DNA of 64,000 nucleotides from Planctomycetaceae bacterium (GTDB lineage: Bacteria > Planctomycetota > Planctomycetia > Planctomycetales > Planctomycetaceae). Of this stretch, positions 25,440 through 34,878 are shown piece after piece. The translations under genes and the position numbers were made by a program. A model generated the notes under the pieces. It searched no databases and had not been told where the DNA came from. It saw only the letters and a list, made by a program, of their open reading frames with translations. Location of the stretch: positions 66,100 through 130,099 of the forward strand of contig JAWKTX010000016.1 in NCBI GenBank assembly GCA_041398825.1, in the 5' to 3' direction. Positions within the stretch are counted from its first letter, which is position 1. Each line of letters begins with the position of its first letter.

Positions 25440-27557
25440 ATGAATGATCGCAAACAGGACGCAGTCTCACAGCAAACGGCTGATGGATCAGCTTCGAAGC
25501 TACCCGATTCTGCAACGAATCCAGGACGACTTCGGAAGTCGGGCATCTGGTGGATGAGGAATCTGTTTTCTGCCGGTTTGCTGCTGGCCGTGGGAACAGC
25601 ACTCATCGCCGGCATCGGCCTGGCGCAACGAATGGGTTGGATTTCTGCCGGCGGATTCACTTCTTCGGCAAACAGCGATGACTCGGAGATTCATACCTGT
25701 CCAATGCATCCACAGATTCGGCAGCCTGGTCCGGGACGATGTCCTATCTGTGGCATGGCGTTGGTCGCCGCTTCCGGCGGCGGTGCAGACCTCGATGAAC
25801 TTTCCGTACAGATCGAAACTGCGCAGCGCCGGCTTGCCAACATTCAGACGGAGCCCGCACGGCTGATCCCGGTCAACGCCGAAATCCGCTCCGTTGGGTC
25901 GATTGCGATCGATGAAAGTCGAATGTCGACAATCTCGTCGTATACCTCAGGCCGGATCGAACGCCTCTTCGCCGACTACACCGGCGTCGTAGTTGGTGAA
26001 AAAGATCACCTCGCGGTTGTCTACAGCCCGGACCTTTATTCAGCACAGGTAGAATACGTCGAAGCTCGCCGAGCTCTTTCCACATCGACATTGAGCGAAC
26101 TCGAAATTGTACGTGAGACACAAGAGAAGCTCGTTGAGAATTCCAGGCGTCGACTCGTCGAACTCGGCATGACAGATGATCAGCTGGAGGCATTGGAGAA
26201 AACCGGCCAAGCGCAATCGCGACTGACGATCTACGCTCCAATCGGAGGGACAGTCATCGAAAAACTGACGGCCGAGGGAGATTACGTTGATGCCGGAGAA
26301 CCAATTTACAAGGTGGCGAATCTCACAACAGTATGGCTGATGCTTGAGCTCTTTCCGGAAGACGCCTCACGAATACGGTTCGGACAACAGGTCACGGCCG
26401 AAATCCAATCACTACCTGGTGAACTGTTACAAGGTCGCGTTGGGTTCATCGACCCAACCGTCAACCCCCGGAAACGCACGGTGGGAGTTCGCGTTGAATT
26501 CCTCAATGAAGATCAGCGACTACGCCCCGGCGACTACGCCAGTGCGACGATCACGGTGCCGATCGGGCCGCAGGGAGAAGCCTACGATTCAGAACTGGCC
26601 GGTAAGTGGATCAGCCCGATGCATCCGCAGATCATTCGAGATCAACCGGGCCCATGTCCCATTTGCGGCATGGACCTTGTTCCCACCACACGCTACGGCT
26701 ACTCAGAACATCCAGTCGCACAGCCCGCGTCTCTGGTCATCCCGCGTTCGGCCGTGCTGATGGCGGGTTCGCACAGCGTGGTGTACGTCGAAGAGGAACA
26801 GGGGCGTTTTGAAGTTCGGGTCGTCACAATCGGCCCCATCCTGCGGGACCAGGTCATTGTGGTCGACGGACTCAGCGAGGGCGAGATGGTCGCAACAGCC
26901 GGTAACTTTCTCATCGACTCGCAAATGCAACTGGCTGGCAAACCCAGTCTGATTGATCCCACCCGAGCCATCGCAAGGCAAAACGAACGCAACACACCGC
27001 TTAGTTTTGATTCCATCACGGTGGCGCCCGTGGGCGGCGTTGCCGGTCGGCAACTCGAAGTACTTTATCAGGCCTACTTTCGAATTTTCGAGTCGCTCGC
27101 AAACAACGAAGTTCCTCAGCCGGCAGATGCCGGGGCACTTCATGAATTGGCAACATTACTCGCGAAAAGCGAGGAACTCAACGAAGCCACGCACCGACTG
27201 CTGCGGACGATTGCAGAGCGCAGCGAGCACCTGCACCACCTGTCTATCGATGAAGCTCGACTCGAAGCGTTTCGGCCGATCAGCCACGCGATCGTAACGA
27301 TCGCCACTCAGGCTCGCGGGGAACAGGCTTCTGATCCGGTCTTTCAGATGTTCTGTCCGATGGTGGAAGGCGGAGGCGGCGACTGGCTGCAGTCCGGATC
27401 AGAACTCCGGAATCCATACCGAGCCGTTGATATGCCACGTTGCGGCCTGGTTGTTCGGGAGTTGCCGGTGCAAACCAAGGCCCCATCATCAGACCCCGAC
27501 TCAGATTTGTCATCCGGTAATGATTTGTCATCCGGTAATGATCAGGAGCAACCGTGA
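25440..27557 (+). CDS. CusB-like RND periplasmic adaptor with two heavy-metal-binding modules
   Basis: A 705-residue adaptor with one transmembrane helix (about residues 41-63). A heavy-metal-binding module at 87-108 reads TCPMHPQIRQPGPGRCPICG, followed by MALV. The lipoyl/barrel core includes IGSIAIDESR-like and RIERLFADYTGVVVGEKDHL strands. A second metal module at about 390-415 reads SPMHPQ ... GPCPICGMDLV, its first Cys replaced by Ser. The C-terminal extension (about 580-700) has unknown fold and ends in a DLSSGN repeat. The ATG at 25440 is preferred because the long upstream frame is not family-like. The stop overlaps the pump gene start, implying coupled translation. Function: passes metal ions to the CusA-like pump. 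Confidence 0.9.
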   Translation: MNDRKQDAVSQQTADGSASKLPDSATNPGRLRKSGIWWMRNLFSAGLLLAVGTALIAGIGLAQRMGWISAGGFTSSANSDDSEIHTCPMHPQIRQPGPGRCPICGMALVAASGGGADLDELSVQIETAQRRLANIQTEPARLIPVNAEIRSVGSIAIDESRMSTISSYTSGRIERLFADYTGVVVGEKDHLAVVYSPDLYSAQVEYVEARRALSTSTLSELEIVRETQEKLVENSRRRLVELGMTDDQLEALEKTGQAQSRLTIYAPIGGTVIEKLTAEGDYVDAGEPIYKVANLTTVWLMLELFPEDASRIRFGQQVTAEIQSLPGELLQGRVGFIDPTVNPRKRTVGVRVEFLNEDQRLRPGDYASATITVPIGPQGEAYDSELAGKWISPMHPQIIRDQPGPCPICGMDLVPTTRYGYSEHPVAQPASLVIPRSAVLMAGSHSVVYVEEEQGRFEVRVVTIGPILRDQVIVVDGLSEGEMVATAGNFLIDSQMQLAGKPSLIDPTRAIARQNERNTPLSFDSITVAPVGGVAGRQLEVLYQAYFRIFESLANNEVPQPADAGALHELATLLAKSEELNEATHRLLRTIAERSEHLHHLSIDEARLEAFRPISHAIVTIATQARGEQASDPVFQMFCPMVEGGGGDWLQSGSELRNPYRAVDMPRCGLVVRELPVQTKAPSSDPDSDLSSGNDLSSGNDQEQP
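27504..27539. repeat. 18-base tandem repeat in the adaptor C-terminus
   Basis: Two identical units gatttgtcatccggtaat (27504-27521 and 27522-27539) followed by a partial third. They encode DLSSGN twice just before the stop codon of the adaptor gene. Confidence 0.9.
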
Positions 27558-30500
27558 TGCTGGCAGCACTCATTCGCTTTTGCATTCGCGAACCGCTGAT
27601 CGTGCTGGTCGCACTTGCGTTTGTCGTCGGCTTCGGCGTCTGGTCGACACAGACTGTCCCGATTGATGCGATTCCCAATGTGGGCGAGAACCAGGTGATT
27701 GTTCTCACCGCATGGCCTGGTCGTTCTCCCCAGGACGTCGAAGACCAGCTGACATACCCGCTGTCCGTGAGTCTGCTTGCTGTCCCGAATGCTGAAAGCG
27801 TGCGTGGCCGAAGCATGTTCGGTTACAGCTTTGTGCAGGTCACATTCTCGGACGACATCGATCTGTACTGGGCCAGGTCGCGCGTTCTGGAACAGCTGGG
27901 AACCGCGGCTGCAGCGCTTCCGGAAGGGGTTGTACCAACGCTTGGCCCGGATGCCACAGGTTTGGGCCAGGTCTTCTACTATGTCCTGGAGCCCCCTCCT
28001 GGAATGAACCTTGCCGAACTCCGCAGTCTGCAGGACTTCGTGATCAAGTATGACCTGCAGTCCGTCGAAGGCGTCAGCGAGGTCGCCAGCGTGGGCGGTT
28101 ACGTTCGAAATTATCAGATCGAAGTCGATCCCGACCGTCTTCGCTTCCACAATGTCACCCTCGATCAACTTGTCACGGCAGTCCGCAGTTCGAACATTGA
28201 TGTGGGAGCCAGAACGGTCGAAGCAACCGGCATGGAATACATCATCCGCGGCCGCGGAACCATAGGCGCGGATCGGGATCCTTCTCAGGCGATCCATGAT
28301 ATTGAGGAAACGGTCGTACTTTCACGAGAGGGTGTACCGGTCCGAATTCGCGATCTGAGTCGGGTGCAAATCGGTCCAGAGTTCCGTCGGGGGGCGATCG
28401 ACCTGAATGGGTCCGAGGCCGTAGGCGGGGTGGTCGTGATGCGATTTGGTCAGAATCCGCGCGATGTAATCGCTCGCGTGCGGGAAAAAATCGATCAGAT
28501 CGAACCGAGTCTGGGGGGCGTCAGGATTCGCGCGATCTACGATCGAACAGGCCTGATCGATGAAACTGTAGGAACGCTGACCGGCGCACTTCGGGAAGAA
28601 CTGGTGATTACTCTGGTGGTCATCGTTCTGTTCCTGCTGCACCTCAGAGCAAGCATCGTCGTCGCGGTGACAATGCCGTTGGCGGTCTTAGTCTCGTTCA
28701 TCGGGATGAAGACTTTTGGCATCGACGCAAACATCATGTCGCTCGCCGGGATCGCAATCGCTATTGGCGAGGTCGCCGATCTTGGAATCATCATCTCCGA
28801 AAATATCTACCAGCATCTGGTGGAATGGGAGGCTGATCCGCAACTGCAGAATGAGAAGAGCCGGGAACAGGTTGTCATTGACGCCACAGAAGAAGTCGCG
28901 TCGGCCGTGTTGACCGGTGTCACGACGACGATCGTCAGCTTTCTGCCAATTTTCTTCCTGACCGGGCGCGACTACAAGCTGTTTGCTCCGCTGGCCTGGA
29001 CGAAGACATTCGCAATGATCGCTGCCATCCTTGTCGCACTTTTTCTGGTACCACTGTTGTGCCGAATGCTGCTTCGCACAACGAGATGGAAGACTCACCT
29101 GCGCTGGTCAGCAGCTGCCATAGCGGCCGGGGCGGGCATCGTTGCTGTCCCCCTGCTTTGGAATCCGGACCTGAGCGCTCAGTTGCCTGTCGATCAATCG
29201 ACATCGGCTGTCATCGCAGCAGCCTTCGCCGGGGGCATGGTATTGTTATTGTCCCGGGAACGGCTCCGACCCATCGAACGGAACCCAACCAGTCGACTGA
29301 TTCTGTTTTTCTACACCCCCACGCTGCGTTTCTTCCTGAATCACAAGATGGCTTTTGCCGCGATGCCGCTGATCATCGTCGTACTTGGAATGGGGGCATG
29401 GATCGGAATGCCCGCGGTGCTGAGCCCTTTTGAATGGGTCAGCCGCCGGCTGGGAGCCGAACCAAATGATTTTCCGGGATACGTCGCATTGAAGCACTCT
29501 TTCCCGGGATTGCGAAGCGACGACTGGATCGCTCTGGACGAAGGCAGCTGGTTCTATATGCCAACGCTGTACCCGGCTGCCAGTTTCAGTGAAGCGATGC
29601 AGGTGCTGCAGACGCAGGATGCGCTCATTTGTGAGATTCCGGAAGTGGAAAATGTACTCGGCAAGATCGGACGGGTCGAATCGGCGCTCGATCCAGCACC
29701 GGCCGCGATGATCGAAACTTATGTGATGCTCAAGCCCACCAACCAATGGAGAGACGGCGTCACCATCGAAGACATCTGGAATGAAATCACTGCTGTCGCA
29801 ACGCTTCCCGGGGTCACCCCCGCATCTCCACTTCAGCCGATTGAAGGACGCGTTGTGATGCTCCAGAGCGGCATCAAGGCATCGATGGCGATTCGGATCT
29901 TCGGCGACAACCTGGAAGGACTCGCGAAAGCTTCTCTTCAGGTAGCCGAACAGCTCCGACAAAGTCCGTACGTTAATCCCGCTACGGTGAATCCCGACAT
30001 CGTCATGGGCAAGCCCTACGTCGAGTTTGAAGTTGATCGTGAAGCCTCTGCCCGGTTCGGTATGACGACAATGATGGTGAATCAGGTCGTTGAAACCGCA
30101 CTCGGTGGCATGAACCTTACGACCACAATTGAAGGTCGCGAACGTTATCCGATTCGGCTCCGATATCAGCGAAACATGCGGGAACGTCTCGATCAGCTCG
30201 ATGAACTTCCTGTTGTCACGCCAACCGGCGAAGTCGTGGCCCTTTCTCGTCTGGCGAAGATGGAGACGACCTGGGGGCCCGGTATGATCAACAGCGAAGA
30301 TGCTCGACTGGTCGCCCACGTTTCGTTCGCTCCATCAGGCATCGCAGGAGATCTTGAAACGGTCGAAAACGTCGAGAACGCTCTCCGTAGTGCACAGGCC
30401 CTTCCCGACGACAATCCAGCGGCTCTGAATCTGCCCGCAGGCTATTCACTCGCCCCGGTTGGCTCATTCCAGAACCAAATCGAGGCAAATGAGCGATTGA

Positions 30501-31018
30501 TGCTCATCATTCCGCTCGTTGTCCTGACAAACCTGTTGTTGATCTATCTGGAATTCCGAAACTTAACGATCGCACTCATCATCTTTTTGCAGGTGCCCGT
30601 CGCATTTGCTGGCGGCATGATCGGTCTGGGCATCGCCGGGACTGAAATGAACACCGCGATCTGGGTCGGTTTTATCGCGTTGTTTGGCATCTCTGTAGAC
30701 GATGGCATCGTGATCGCTACCTATATGCAACAGCTGTTCATACGCCGAAAGCCGGAATCAATCGCAGACCTTCGACTCGCGACCACAGAAGCTGGCCAGC
30801 GTCGCATTCGACCGTGTTTAATGACGGCCTTCACCACCTTCGGCGCATTGCTGCCTGTGATGACAGCGACAGGACGTGGTGCCGACGTGGCCCGCGCAAT
30901 GGCGCTGCCCGTCTTTTCCGGCATGTTCTTTGAACTCGTATCGCTGTTTGTCGTCCCGGTGCTGTTCTGCTGGTACATGGAATTCAGACTGACCGCTCCC
31001 GCCAGCGACACTCACTAA
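27554..31018 (+). CDS. CusA/CzcA-family heavy-metal RND efflux pump
   Basis: A 1154-residue RND transporter of the heavy-metal subfamily (HME). Hallmarks are the N-terminal PIDAIPNVGENQVIVLTAWPG, LSRVQIGPEFRRG, the transmembrane-4 segment GEVADLGIIISEN with the proton-relay Asp and Glu, and the C-terminal IWVGFIALFGISVDDGIVIAT. It uses proton motive force to export metal ions through the adaptor and outer channel. The product is about 100 residues longer than typical CusA/CzcA. Most of the excess lies after LLRTTRWKTHLRW, where two extra hydrophobic helices are inserted before the second half (LRFFLNHK). The GTG start at 27554 overlaps the adaptor stop; ATG 27557 is an alternative. Confidence 0.95.
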   Translation: MMLAALIRFCIREPLIVLVALAFVVGFGVWSTQTVPIDAIPNVGENQVIVLTAWPGRSPQDVEDQLTYPLSVSLLAVPNAESVRGRSMFGYSFVQVTFSDDIDLYWARSRVLEQLGTAAAALPEGVVPTLGPDATGLGQVFYYVLEPPPGMNLAELRSLQDFVIKYDLQSVEGVSEVASVGGYVRNYQIEVDPDRLRFHNVTLDQLVTAVRSSNIDVGARTVEATGMEYIIRGRGTIGADRDPSQAIHDIEETVVLSREGVPVRIRDLSRVQIGPEFRRGAIDLNGSEAVGGVVVMRFGQNPRDVIARVREKIDQIEPSLGGVRIRAIYDRTGLIDETVGTLTGALREELVITLVVIVLFLLHLRASIVVAVTMPLAVLVSFIGMKTFGIDANIMSLAGIAIAIGEVADLGIIISENIYQHLVEWEADPQLQNEKSREQVVIDATEEVASAVLTGVTTTIVSFLPIFFLTGRDYKLFAPLAWTKTFAMIAAILVALFLVPLLCRMLLRTTRWKTHLRWSAAAIAAGAGIVAVPLLWNPDLSAQLPVDQSTSAVIAAAFAGGMVLLLSRERLRPIERNPTSRLILFFYTPTLRFFLNHKMAFAAMPLIIVVLGMGAWIGMPAVLSPFEWVSRRLGAEPNDFPGYVALKHSFPGLRSDDWIALDEGSWFYMPTLYPAASFSEAMQVLQTQDALICEIPEVENVLGKIGRVESALDPAPAAMIETYVMLKPTNQWRDGVTIEDIWNEITAVATLPGVTPASPLQPIEGRVVMLQSGIKASMAIRIFGDNLEGLAKASLQVAEQLRQSPYVNPATVNPDIVMGKPYVEFEVDREASARFGMTTMMVNQVVETALGGMNLTTTIEGRERYPIRLRYQRNMRERLDQLDELPVVTPTGEVVALSRLAKMETTWGPGMINSEDARLVAHVSFAPSGIAGDLETVENVENALRSAQALPDDNPAALNLPAGYSLAPVGSFQNQIEANERLMLIIPLVVLTNLLLIYLEFRNLTIALIIFLQVPVAFAGGMIGLGIAGTEMNTAIWVGFIALFGISVDDGIVIATYMQQLFIRRKPESIADLRLATTEAGQRRIRPCLMTAFTTFGALLPVMTATGRGADVARAMALPVFSGMFFELVSLFVVPVLFCWYMEFRLTAPASDTH

Positions 31019-31132
31019 CAAACACTCACAAGCAGTGACAACCACACATTCAACTCCAGCCATGCAGCGCGTTGTCCGGCGTGCAGGCTCTTCCTGAAAT
31101 CACGCTGCAACAGGAGCTCCGGACAAGAGCGT

Positions 31133-31196
31133 TCGACAGGTGCGATCCATCCATTTGGCGGCGAAGCGTCTGGCAATGTTCCGATCCACCTGTCGA
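31133..31196. other. inverted repeat downstream of the RND pump gene
   Basis: cgacaggtgcgatc (31134-31147) is nearly complementary to gatccacctgtcg (31183-31195), with a loop of about 35 bases. It lies between the convergent pump and HEAT-protein genes. There is no T-run, so a terminator role is uncertain. Confidence 0.35.
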
Positions 31197-31240
31197 GGGG
31201 GGACACTGCTGGAAATGGGGACCGCGAGTGGAAACGCGTT

Positions 31241-33139
31241 CTACCGTGTCGCCTGAACATTTTCGGGCTGAAGAACGGAGCGAGCCAGGTCAATCATCAC
31301 AGCGCGTTCCTCGGACGATATCAACGGTTCGGGAACGCCTGCGATTCTCAGGCGTTCGATGAATGTCATCTCCGTTGAGCCACCAGTGGGTTCGGCTGAA
31401 TCACTGTCATCGGCTTGTTTCAGCAACCCGGTTTTCATGAGTTCGTTCTGCAGTCGAGCGCTCTCTTCGCGCGTCAGATTACCAAACGGTTCATCCATAA
31501 ACCAAACACCTTCATAACGCTCGATCAGCCGTCGAACCGACGCTCGGGCTCTTGAAGGTCCGTAAACGATAATGGGGCAATTCTGAGTGCGAATGTCGGC
31601 TCTCAGATTGGCGATAGTGGGTGACAAATCCCATTCAATGCAATTGCTGCTGACAAGGATCAACTCGCAATTCAACTGTTCAGATGCCAGCGTGAAACCA
31701 TCAGCCCCGGTTCGGCTCACCTGCGTTGCATAACCCGCATCTTCAAGTCGGGCGGCTAATCCCGGAAGACGACCAGCATCAGCTTCAATAACGACCGCTT
31801 CTGGCCTGATGCTTCCCCCGGAGATGTTCCTCAGGACTCTTAACGCGGGCTCACTGTTAAGCTGATGGAGATTGCGGCTGAGTTGAATCTGACTTGCAAC
31901 AACTCGAACGCGAGGATCGACGGCGAGTGTTGCCTGCCGCAGCAAGGTGGGTAATTCAGGACTGATAGAATCACCTGTGAATTGAGATTCAAGCGAATGC
32001 AGCAGCGCAACGGCCGCCCCCGGAACAGGGATTTGCAGCGCTGCATGAAGAGCCTTCAATTGAGCGTCGAGAGGTCCATCCAACGGGCTCGCCCCGTCGT
32101 CACCAGGCGAGAATGCGATTGGCCGTGCCGCTGACTCACACAAGACGGTCAGCGATTTCGCTACGCTGCTTTCGGGTTGAATCCGCTCGGCATCGTGGGC
32201 GAAATCCAGTGCCTCCTTGATGAGTTCTGCTTTCGTGTCCGCTGATTTCTGCTGTCTCGTAACTCCTGCGACATGCGTTACCGAAAACCGTTCTTCGGAG
32301 GCTTCGAGCCGTCGGTAAACTTCCTTTTGCAGCAAACGAACCGCGGCATCTGAATTTTCGACAGCCAGACTGGAGTTCGGCACGAGCGATACCAGAGAAG
32401 CCTCAAATGCACTATTCAGAATAGTCAGGGCATTGGCTGCCTCCTGCTGCGTTTCAGCAGAGACATCTGCGCCGAATCGCCAGCGAAGCAATCGTTTTGC
32501 AATACTCGGGTCGGCCGTGGTTGCCAGTAACTTCAGGATGCGTGATCGCCCCTGGTCGTCAGCAGACTCCAGGGCAGCCAGGAGTCCATACCGCATGGAT
32601 CGCGCATGTTCTTCGAGGATTCGCTGAGCAATTTTCCCCTGCGGCGAATTAACATCGTTCGCCAGCAAAGGGGCAACAGCTCGATCGTCTGCGGCGATGA
32701 TCTCAACGATAGCCTCACTGGCCTGCGGACCGGAACTTCCCAACTGTTGACAAAGATCCAAAAGCCGGGCATCTGAGGCGGCATAAGTTCGCGATGCTTC
32801 ATTGACCGCAGTTAAGAGCGACTTTGCCTCTGGCTGCAGATCCGGGTTGGCGTTGAGCGTCAGAAAAACGCCGACACCGAATTCTTCTCGCAATTTTCTG
32901 AGCTCACCGGCCGAGGGTTGTGATGCGAGCAGGATCTCGAGCAGTTTCTTCGCTTCGTCCAGTCGCTCCAGCCGCTGCGCTGTGTACGCGGCTCTCAACA
33001 GACCGGCAGGCGTTTTTTGTACAAATTGAAATCGCTTTTCCATGGCGTCATCGCCGGATTGAGCGCGAGCGACATCAAAGAGGCCCGAAACCCCGGCAAC
33101 AGCGACCAGAACAGCCACGGATAAACAACCTGAACGCAT
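31241..33139 (-). CDS. secreted helical-repeat protein with pseudo-receiver domain
   Basis: Not a recognised family. The 632-residue product has a signal peptide (SGCLSVAVLVAVAGVSGLFDVARA) and a helical-repeat body (about residues 40-440) with TPR/HEAT-like segments (AAYTAQRLERLDEAKKLLEI, LLRQATLAVDPRVRVVASQI). A module at about 450-580 has the alternating pattern of a response-regulator receiver: AVVIEADAGRLPGLAARLEDAGY, LILVSSNCIEWD, CPIIVYGP and GVWFMDEPFGNL. At the usual phosphoacceptor site the sequence is VSSN, so the Asp is absent, and no conserved Lys is evident. If exported, a phosphorelay role is excluded; a ligand- or protein-binding scaffold is more likely. Confidence 0.72.
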   Translation of the reverse strand: MRSGCLSVAVLVAVAGVSGLFDVARAQSGDDAMEKRFQFVQKTPAGLLRAAYTAQRLERLDEAKKLLEILLASQPSAGELRKLREEFGVGVFLTLNANPDLQPEAKSLLTAVNEASRTYAASDARLLDLCQQLGSSGPQASEAIVEIIAADDRAVAPLLANDVNSPQGKIAQRILEEHARSMRYGLLAALESADDQGRSRILKLLATTADPSIAKRLLRWRFGADVSAETQQEAANALTILNSAFEASLVSLVPNSSLAVENSDAAVRLLQKEVYRRLEASEERFSVTHVAGVTRQQKSADTKAELIKEALDFAHDAERIQPESSVAKSLTVLCESAARPIAFSPGDDGASPLDGPLDAQLKALHAALQIPVPGAAVALLHSLESQFTGDSISPELPTLLRQATLAVDPRVRVVASQIQLSRNLHQLNSEPALRVLRNISGGSIRPEAVVIEADAGRLPGLAARLEDAGYATQVSRTGADGFTLASEQLNCELILVSSNCIEWDLSPTIANLRADIRTQNCPIIVYGPSRARASVRRLIERYEGVWFMDEPFGNLTREESARLQNELMKTGLLKQADDSDSAEPTGGSTEMTFIERLRIAGVPEPLISSEERAVMIDLARSVLQPENVQATR

Positions 33140-33610
33140 GGCCTTTTTGTCCCAAACTCACAGGAGCTGAATCTTATTCCCAAACGGATATGTTGGGGTT
33201 CATCTCATCCGAATGCCAGAAGTACTCGGCAAAAACCATGGAACCCCGCCAACTCACACGTTCGCTAACCCTTCGCAAAGCGCACGATCGGGCGCAATTC
33301 CCGATCCGGTCTCATCAGTCGATCGGGTCAGCATGCCGGTTCAGTCGTCTGATTTGGACGCGAAAGTGGGGAATTTGCCAGTTCCAGCGTTCAATGTCCC
33401 AAATATAGCTGTCGTGCGGTCCGGAGAGGCGCTTCATTGAATTCCGTTGGAACGGTCGCCAAACTTCCCGCCCGGAACCTGAAACGATGCTTCCAGTCGC
33501 ATGTCGACTTCTGTTAAGAATCTGTGCAACCACCGGTCGAACCATTACCCCACCGGGGTCATCCTGCTGCGACCAGTTGAAGGCAAACAAAGAACTGAAA
33601 CCTGAAGCCC
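33140..33610. other. divergent intergenic region
   Basis: About 470 bases between the minus-strand helical-repeat gene and lysA. Open frames here are short and Arg/Ser-rich, unlike any family. No hairpin, tRNA or repeat is seen. The lysA promoter should lie near its right end. Confidence 0.45.
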
Positions 33611-34873
33611 ATGACCACCAAGAAATCTCTGCCATTTTCCGACGAACTGATTCGCCGGATCGCTGAAACTTACCCGACCCCGTTCTATCTCTATGATGAA
33701 CGCGGGATCCGCAGCACTGCACGCGAACTGAAAGATGCATTCAGTTGGTGCCCGGGATTTCGGGAATACTTTGCAGTCAAAGCGACACCGAATCCTCACC
33801 TGCTGAAAATCTGTCGCGAAGAGGGCCTTGGCGCGGACTGCTCCAGTCTCGCAGAACTGATCCTGTCTGAGCGAGTGGGCATGACTGGTGAAGACATCAT
33901 GTTCACATCAAACAATACGCTCGCGCACGAATACAAGGCCGCTCGTGACCTTGGTGCCATCATCAACCTGGACGACATCACACACATCGATTACCTGCAG
34001 GAATCCGCCGGTCTGCCGAATTTACTGTGTTTTCGTTACAACCCCGGTTCCGCTCGCGAAGGCAATGTCATCATCGGCAAGCCCGAGGAAGCGAAGTATG
34101 GCTTTACCGAAGCACAACTGTTCGAAGGATATCGCCGCCTGAAGGACCTGGGCGTTCAACGCTTTGGTCTGCATACCATGGTGGCCTCGAACGAACTTGA
34201 CGGTAGCTTCTTTGTCGAAACCGCTCGGATGGTGTTTGACCTGGCTGTGAGAATCCACAAGGACGTTGGCGTCCGCATGGAATTCGTCAACCTGGGCGGC
34301 GGCATCGGTATTCCGTATCGCCCCGAGCAACAGCCTGTTGACCTGCACAGTGTGGCGGCAGGTGTTCGTGATCTCTACAACAGCATGATCGTTCCTGCAG
34401 GGCTGGATCCGTTGAATGTACTGATGGAGAACGGACGTATGATCACTGGACCACATGGTGTCCTGATCACGAAAGCTGTTCATCACAAACACATCTACCG
34501 CGACTACGTTGGAGTGGATGCCTGTATGGCCAATCTGATGCGTCCCGGAATGTACGGGGCCTATCATCACATTTCCGTGATCGGAAAGCAGGATGCACCA
34601 CACGATCGCGTCGTGGATGTCGTCGGTTCGTTGTGCGAAAATAACGACAAGTTTGCAATCAACCGTTCTCTGCCGGCTGTAGAACGAGGAGATCTGCTGG
34701 CGATACACGACGCAGGTGCCCACGGTCATGCCATGGGATTTCAGTACAACGGAAAGCTGCGTTGCGCGGAACTGCTGGTTTGCGAAGATGGATCGGTCAA
34801 ACAGATTCGTCGAGCCGAAACGGTAGATGACTACTTCGCAACACTGGACTTCAGCGCGTTCCAGGGCTCTTAA
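33611..34873 (+). CDS. lysA: diaminopimelate decarboxylase
   Basis: PLP-dependent fold-type III decarboxylase that converts meso-diaminopimelate to L-lysine, 420 residues. The N-terminal barrel carries the PLP lysine Lys57 in YFAVKATPNPHLL. Further motifs are FGLHTM, the phosphate-binding Gly-rich segment VNLGGGIGIPY, ENGRMITGPHG, the substrate-binding CENNDKFA (the Cys-Glu-x-x-Asp pattern is kept) and HDAGAHGHAMGFQYN near the end. No strong Shine-Dalgarno site precedes the ATG. The small anchored protein gene starts 5 bases after its stop, so the two are probably co-transcribed. Confidence 0.92.
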   Translation: MTTKKSLPFSDELIRRIAETYPTPFYLYDERGIRSTARELKDAFSWCPGFREYFAVKATPNPHLLKICREEGLGADCSSLAELILSERVGMTGEDIMFTSNNTLAHEYKAARDLGAIINLDDITHIDYLQESAGLPNLLCFRYNPGSAREGNVIIGKPEEAKYGFTEAQLFEGYRRLKDLGVQRFGLHTMVASNELDGSFFVETARMVFDLAVRIHKDVGVRMEFVNLGGGIGIPYRPEQQPVDLHSVAAGVRDLYNSMIVPAGLDPLNVLMENGRMITGPHGVLITKAVHHKHIYRDYVGVDACMANLMRPGMYGAYHHISVIGKQDAPHDRVVDVVGSLCENNDKFAINRSLPAVERGDLLAIHDAGAHGHAMGFQYNGKLRCAELLVCEDGSVKQIRRAETVDDYFATLDFSAFQGS

Positions 34874-34878
34874 CGTTC

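Noticed and set aside
29246..30319. 357-residue open frame antisense to the RND pump gene
   Set aside because: It is His/Arg-rich without family motifs and lies entirely opposite a clearly conserved RND gene; it is a codon-bias shadow.
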